This document shows, piece by piece, positions 60,256 to 64,000 of a stretch of DNA of 64,000 nucleotides. Each line of letters starts with the position of its first letter. Positions within the stretch are counted from its first letter, which is position 1. The stretch comes from an uncultured Pelagibacteraceae bacterium (GTDB lineage: Bacteria; Pseudomonadota; Alphaproteobacteria; Pelagibacterales; Pelagibacteraceae): the NCBI GenBank assembly GCA_902572515.1, contig CACGGJ010000002.1:62001-126000 (forward strand), given 5' to 3'. Position numbers and translations under genes: made by a program. The notes beneath the pieces are model-generated. The model saw nothing but the letters and a program-made list of their open reading frames with translations. It did not search any database and was not told the DNA's origin.

Positions 60256-61518
60256 TTATTCTATTTTACTTTCTTTATTTCTGGCGGCAGCTAGATTTGG
60301 TGAACCACCTAGAACAGGTTCAGTAATACTTAGAGGCACTGGTAAAGTTTTTTCTTTAAAGCCTAAAACAGGAAGAATAACTAAAAAATGCAAGAAGTAA
60401 TACGCTGTTGCAATTCGTGCTACCAACAAGTAAAGTCCTTCAGCTGGCATCGCACCCACATAGCCAAGTATCAAAACATCTGCAACTAGTATCCAGTAAA
60501 ATTGTTTATATAATGGTCTAAATACTGCTGATCTTATTTTTGAGGTATCTAACCAAGGTAAGACAGCTAAAATTAATATTGCAGATAACATAGCCACAAC
60601 TCCTAGCAATTTATCAGGAACTGATCTTAATATTGCATAAAAAGGTAGCAAATACCATTCAGGAACAATATGTGCAGGTGTTACCATTGGGTTGGCCTCT
60701 ATATAATTGTCTGCATGTCCTAAAATATTTGGTGCATAAAATACAAAGAAGGCAAAAACAATCATGAACATTAGTAAAGCAAAACCATCTTTAATTACGA
60801 TGTAAGGATGGAAAGGCACAGTGTCTTTAGATGGTTTTTTGATATCTATTCCAACTGGATTGTTGTTACCAGGAACATGTAAAGCCCATATGTGTAAAAC
60901 AACTAATCCTAAAATTAAAAATGGAATTAAATAGTGCAAAGTAAAAAATCTAGTTAATGTAGGGTTATCAACTGAATAACCACCCCATAACCAAGTAACT
61001 ATTCCCTCACCTACCAGAGGAATAGCACTAAACAAATTTGTAATAACTGTTGCTCCCCAAAAACTCATTTGACCCCATGGCAACACATAACCCATAAAGG
61101 CTGCAGCCATCATTAATAAATAAATTATTATTCCTAAAATCCATATTATTTCTCTTGGAGATTTATAAGAGCCATAAAACAAAGATCTAAATATATGAAT
61201 ATAAACAGCTAAGAAAAACATTGAAGCGCCGTTTGCATGAATATATCTAATTAACCAACCATAGTTAACATCACGCATGATGTGCTCTACACTTTCAAAA
61301 GCCATATCAGCATGAGCAATATAATGCATTGCAAGAGTTAATCCTGTTACAATTTGAGTGATTAAACAAAAAGTTAAAATTCCACCAAATGTCCACCAAT
61401 AGTTTAAATTTTTAGGTGTTGGGTAATCTGTTAAATGATTTGCAAGAGTTAATAGTGGCAACCTATCATTGAACCACTGTCCTGCTTTCGATTTTGGTCT
61501 GTAATCATGGTCACTCAT
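60256..61518 (-). CDS. petB: Cytochrome bc1 complex, cytochrome b
   Basis: Core membrane subunit holding two b hemes and the quinol-oxidising (Qo) and reducing sites. Eight membrane helices are seen. Heme ligands lie in [16 protein letters not shown] / [12 protein letters not shown] and in [21 protein letters not shown]. The Qo-site motif PEWY appears in [16 protein letters not shown]. There are 420 aa. It is preceded by petA and followed by petC with short gaps, one operon for aerobic respiration. Confidence 0.97.
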   Translation of the reverse strand: MSDHDYRPKSKAGQWFNDRLPLLTLANHLTDYPTPKNLNYWWTFGGILTFCLITQIVTGLTLAMHYIAHADMAFESVEHIMRDVNYGWLIRYIHANGASMFFLAVYIHIFRSLFYGSYKSPREIIWILGIIIYLLMMAAAFMGYVLPWGQMSFWGATVITNLFSAIPLVGEGIVTWLWGGYSVDNPTLTRFFTLHYLIPFLILGLVVLHIWALHVPGNNNPVGIDIKKPSKDTVPFHPYIVIKDGFALLMFMIVFAFFVFYAPNILGHADNYIEANPMVTPAHIVPEWYLLPFYAILRSVPDKLLGVVAMLSAILILAVLPWLDTSKIRSAVFRPLYKQFYWILVADVLILGYVGAMPAEGLYLLVARIATAYYFLHFLVILPVLGFKEKTLPVPLSITEPVLGGSPNLAAARNKESKIE

Positions 61519-61539
61519 TTTTTCTTTTCTCTTTTTTCT

Positions 61540-62049
61540 CTATCCAATTTTAATTGTATTGGCGTTAACAAATTCGTATTTGGGAACTTCCATATTCCAA
61601 GGTGCTGGTCCTTTTCTAATTCTTCCAGAAGTATCATAATGAGATCCATGGCATGGACAGAACCAACCATTATAATCACCTTTATCATTTAGAGGCACAC
61701 ATCCAAGGTGAGTACATACACCTAACATAACAAGCCACTCAGGGTTTTTTGCTCTATCTTCATCTTTTTCAGGATGAATTAAATCCTCCATCTTCACAGA
61801 TCTTGCCTCATCAATTTCTTCTTGAGTTCTTCTTCTTATAAATACTGGTTTCCCTCTCCATAAAACAGTCAATGTATTTCCAGGTGTTAATGAACTTACA
61901 TCAACCTCTGTACTAGCTAGTGCTTTAACAGAAGCATCTGGATTCATTTGATCTATCATTGGCCACACTACTGCAGCGGCACCAACAGCACCTACAGCAG
62001 TGGTAGCTGTAAATAAAAAATCTCTTCTTTTTGTTTTTTTTTCAGACAC
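61540..62049 (-). CDS. petA: Cytochrome bc1 complex, Rieske iron-sulfur protein
   Basis: Carries the 2Fe-2S cluster that takes electrons from quinol. The N-terminus has a twin-arginine-like signal anchor [23 protein letters not shown]. The cluster motifs CTHLGCVPL and CPCHGSHYD supply the two Cys and two His ligands. The final beta domain is [19 protein letters not shown]. There are 169 aa. The start is GTG at 62049, first gene of the petABC operon. Confidence 0.97.
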   Translation of the reverse strand: MSEKKTKRRDFLFTATTAVGAVGAAAVVWPMIDQMNPDASVKALASTEVDVSSLTPGNTLTVLWRGKPVFIRRRTQEEIDEARSVKMEDLIHPEKDEDRAKNPEWLVMLGVCTHLGCVPLNDKGDYNGWFCPCHGSHYDTSGRIRKGPAPWNMEVPKYEFVNANTIKIG

Positions 62050-62141
62050 TTTTAGTTGCTTTAATTATTATCTCTTTTTGATTTAAAATAGTTAATATAC
62101 GAATTCATATAATATAAAATAATTATTTTACTACTGAAAGA

Positions 62142-62615
62142 ATGACACAGAATTCAACAATTTTAGGACCCAAAATAGCTTTGTATGAGCCTGATATACC
62201 TCAGAATACAGCTGCAATCATTAGAACCTGTGCTTGTTTGGGTGCTAAATTAGAAATAATTGAACCATGTGGCTTTCTATTATCAGACAAACGTTTTAAA
62301 AGAGTGGTTATGGACTATATGGACTATAGTCAAATAGAGTTTTATCAAAGTTCTGAAAAATTTTTTGAAGCAAAAAAGAAACAGAGAGTCGTATTGATGA
62401 CAACTAAGGCTTCAATAAATTATACTAAATTTAAATTTAAGCCTGATGATACTATTTTGTTTGGAAGAGAAAGTGCTGGGGTACCCGGAAAGGTTCATAA
62501 AATGATCAAAAATCGTTTAAAAATACCAATGAATAATCAAGTAAGATCTCTTAATATTGCGTCGTCTGTTGCCATTGTTTTGGCAGAAAGTTTGCGTCAA
62601 ATAGAATTAATATAA
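62142..62615 (+). CDS. trmL: tRNA (cytidine/uridine-34-2'-O)-methyltransferase
   Basis: SPOUT-fold enzyme methylating the wobble base ribose of leucine tRNAs. The 157-aa sequence has ALYEPDIPQNTAAIIRTCACLGAKLEIIEPCGF, then the trefoil-knot motifs ILFGRESAGVPGKVHKMI and KIPMNNQVRSLNIASSVAIVLAE. The compact single-domain length fits TrmL rather than larger TrmH/RlmB relatives. One base separates it from hemF. Confidence 0.93.
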   Translation: MTQNSTILGPKIALYEPDIPQNTAAIIRTCACLGAKLEIIEPCGFLLSDKRFKRVVMDYMDYSQIEFYQSSEKFFEAKKKQRVVLMTTKASINYTKFKFKPDDTILFGRESAGVPGKVHKMIKNRLKIPMNNQVRSLNIASSVAIVLAESLRQIELI

Positions 62616-62616
62616 A

Positions 62617-63444
62617 ATGGATATTTCAATCAAAAAAGACTTAGCGAGTAATTGGTTTAAGCTATTACAAAATGCAATATGTGACGACATTTTAAAAATT
62701 GAAAAAAACAAAGTAAATTTTCAATCAACTTCTTGGAATAGAAACATTAAAAAAGATGAGGGTGGTGGTGAATATAGAATTCTTAAAAATGGAAAAGTTT
62801 TTGAAAAAGTAGGAGTAAATTTTTCAAAAGTTTATGGAAAATTTCCTAAGCAATTTCAAAAGAATATACCGGGCGCAAGTAAAGATCCTAGATTTTGGGC
62901 ATCAGGAATATCAATAGTTATGCACATGCAAAATCCCCATATTCCTGCAATGCATTTTAATACCAGATTTATTTGTACAACAAAGAATTGGTTTGGTGGA
63001 GGTATGGATGTAACCCCAGCAATAAAGGATAAAAAAGAGAAGAAAAACTTTCATAAAATATTAAAAGCAATGTGTGATAGACATAATAAAAATTATTATA
63101 AAAAATATAAAAAGTGGTGTGATGAATATTTTTATCTACCTCACAGAAAAGAAGCAAGAGGTATAGGTGGAATCTTTTTTGACTATAAAAATGATAATTT
63201 TGAAAATGACTTTAAATTTGTCAGAGATGTTGGTGTTACATTTCAAATACTATTTAATGAAATAATTAAAAAAAAAATAAAAAGAAAATGGACTTTAAAA
63301 GACAAAGAGTTTCAGTATATTAAAAGAGGTCGATACACAGAATTTAATTTGCTCTATGATAGAGGAACAAAATTTGGGCTACAAACTGGTGGTAATGTTG
63401 AAGGAATTTTAATGTCATTACCTCCGATTGCAAAATGGAAATAA
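62617..63444 (+). CDS. hemF: Oxygen-dependent coproporphyrinogen III oxidase
   Basis: Aerobic heme biosynthesis enzyme converting coproporphyrinogen III to protoporphyrinogen IX. Strong matches are [44 protein letters not shown] near residue 98, [31 protein letters not shown] and [32 protein letters not shown]. There are 275 aa. An oxygen-dependent heme step fits an aerobic lifestyle with a bc1 chain. Confidence 0.97.
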   Translation: MDISIKKDLASNWFKLLQNAICDDILKIEKNKVNFQSTSWNRNIKKDEGGGEYRILKNGKVFEKVGVNFSKVYGKFPKQFQKNIPGASKDPRFWASGISIVMHMQNPHIPAMHFNTRFICTTKNWFGGGMDVTPAIKDKKEKKNFHKILKAMCDRHNKNYYKKYKKWCDEYFYLPHRKEARGIGGIFFDYKNDNFENDFKFVRDVGVTFQILFNEIIKKKIKRKWTLKDKEFQYIKRGRYTEFNLLYDRGTKFGLQTGGNVEGILMSLPPIAKWK

Positions 63445-63448
63445 AAAA

Positions 63449-63925
63449 ATGGATAAAGAGCCAATAACATTAAACGGACTAAATAAACTAAAAGAAGAAT
63501 TAGTTTTTTTAAAAGAAAAAAAAAGACCTGAAATAGTAGCTGCAATTGCTGAAGCAAGATCCCATGGAGACCTTAAAGAAAATGCTGAATATCATGCAGC
63601 TAAAGAAGAACAATCTCATAACGAAGGAAGAATAACCGAAATTAACGACATTATTGCAAGAGCAAATGTTATTGATGTTACAAAACTAAATAATGAAGGA
63701 AAAGTAATTTTTGGATCTACAGTTTATTTAGAAGATTTAGATACCGGTGAAAAAATTAATTATAAAATTGTTGGAAGAGATGAGGCAGATTTAAAACAAA
63801 AACTAATTTTCTTTCAATCACCAATTGGTAAAGGTTTGATTGGAAAAAATAAAAGTGATTTAGTTGAAATAAATACACCCTCTGGTGTAAAAAATTTTGA
63901 AATTAAAGACGTTAAATATATTTAA
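63449..63925 (+). CDS. greA: Transcription elongation factor GreA
   Basis: Rescues backtracked RNA polymerase by stimulating transcript cleavage. The N-terminal coiled coil includes [41 protein letters not shown] with the tip acidic residues, and the C-terminal FKBP-like domain includes [21 protein letters not shown] and [18 protein letters not shown]. The ORF-track start lies within hemF; the ATG at 63449 ([11 protein letters not shown], 158 aa) is the standard GreA start. Its TAA shares TTAA with the next gene's stop on the other strand. Confidence 0.97.
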   Translation: MDKEPITLNGLNKLKEELVFLKEKKRPEIVAAIAEARSHGDLKENAEYHAAKEEQSHNEGRITEINDIIARANVIDVTKLNNEGKVIFGSTVYLEDLDTGEKINYKIVGRDEADLKQKLIFFQSPIGKGLIGKNKSDLVEINTPSGVKNFEIKDVKYI

Positions 63926-64000
63926 CTTTTAACTATTTGCTGTACTTGCTTATCTGAAATTTGAAATCCGTTTTGAACCCAAATTTCTTCTATTTTTTTT
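63922..64000 (-). CDS. Partial CDS, C-terminal 25 residues of an unidentified protein
   Basis: A minus-strand frame is open from the window edge to a TAA at 63922, reading ...[18 protein letters not shown] followed by VQQIVKS. The balanced composition and the four-base stop overlap with greA, a pattern seen at other convergent pairs here, suggest a real gene end. It is too short to name. Confidence 0.4.
   Translation of the reverse strand, partial: KKIEEIWVQNGFQISDKQVQQIVKS

Overview
The window looks like one contiguous piece of a streamlined, very AT-rich alphaproteobacterial chromosome. The best match is the SAR11 / Pelagibacterales clade. The reasons are strong A/T codon bias with Lys/Asn/Ile-rich proteins, almost no intergenic DNA, start/stop overlaps (ATGA, TAATG) through most operons, and alphaproteobacterial gene neighbourhoods (lpxC-bamD-ligA, yqeY-dnaG-rpoD, lgt-NDUFAF7-pgeF, petABC). 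I see no rRNA, CRISPR, insertion sequence, phage or plasmid genes. The strain assignment is inference.

Layout. 1-5.7 kb: the fumC 3' end, an AsmA-like protein, uvrD and aminopeptidase P. 5.7-26.5 kb, all on the minus strand: one almost gapless division/cell-wall (dcw) superoperon running mraZ-ftsZ-rsmH-ftsL-ftsI-murE/murF fusion-mraY-murD-ftsW-murG-murC-murB-ddl-ftsQ-(reduced FtsA-like)-lpxC-bamD-ligA. A good sigma70 promoter embedded in TGGG-type MraZ repeats precedes mraZ. 26.7-29.6 kb: rnpB, a muropeptide amidase, mlaA-mlaC and two tRNAs, one of them with an aberrant tertiary core. 29.6-33.7 kb: yqeY-dnaG-rpoD. 33.8-38.2 kb: carAB. 38.2-43.1 kb: a 2OG-Fe(II) oxygenase-like gene, an ELM1-like gene, trxB and aspartate aminotransferase. 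43.1-49.9 kb: uvrB, a pteridine-reductase-like SDR, a secreted hydrolase, a 48-aa membrane protein missing from the ORF track, folB-like, uvrC and pgsA. 49.9-53.5 kb: ilvE, then a MarR/OmpR/EnvZ-type regulatory operon. 53.5-59.5 kb: lgt, NDUFAF7-like, pgeF, prs, rplY, pth, ychF. 59.5-62.0 kb: petABC (cytochrome bc1). 62.1-64.0 kb: trmL, hemF, greA and the end of one more gene.

How the parts work together. The dcw block covers cytoplasmic peptidoglycan precursor synthesis (MurB-MurG, MraY, Ddl), the septal synthase pair FtsW/FtsI, the FtsQ and FtsL scaffold, FtsZ, and the first outer-membrane steps (LpxC, BamD). The most unusual point is division. ftsZ has moved to the head of the cluster, and the normal ftsA slot holds a 232-aa protein. 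That protein looks like the FtsA 1C (SHS2) region plus the C-terminal amphipathic helix, with no recognisable actin ATPase motifs, while FtsZ keeps a canonical C-terminal peptide. Other oddities are a tRNA-Val(GAC) with altered T- and D-loops, a DnaG zinc site missing three of four ligands, a MurE-MurF fusion, and overlapping stop codons at nearly every convergent gene pair.

Coverage. No stretch over 300 bases lacks a gene or RNA. The longest non-genic stretch is about 180 bases upstream of mraZ, holding its promoter and operator. Gene calls rest on reading the supplied translations and motifs; no searches were run.
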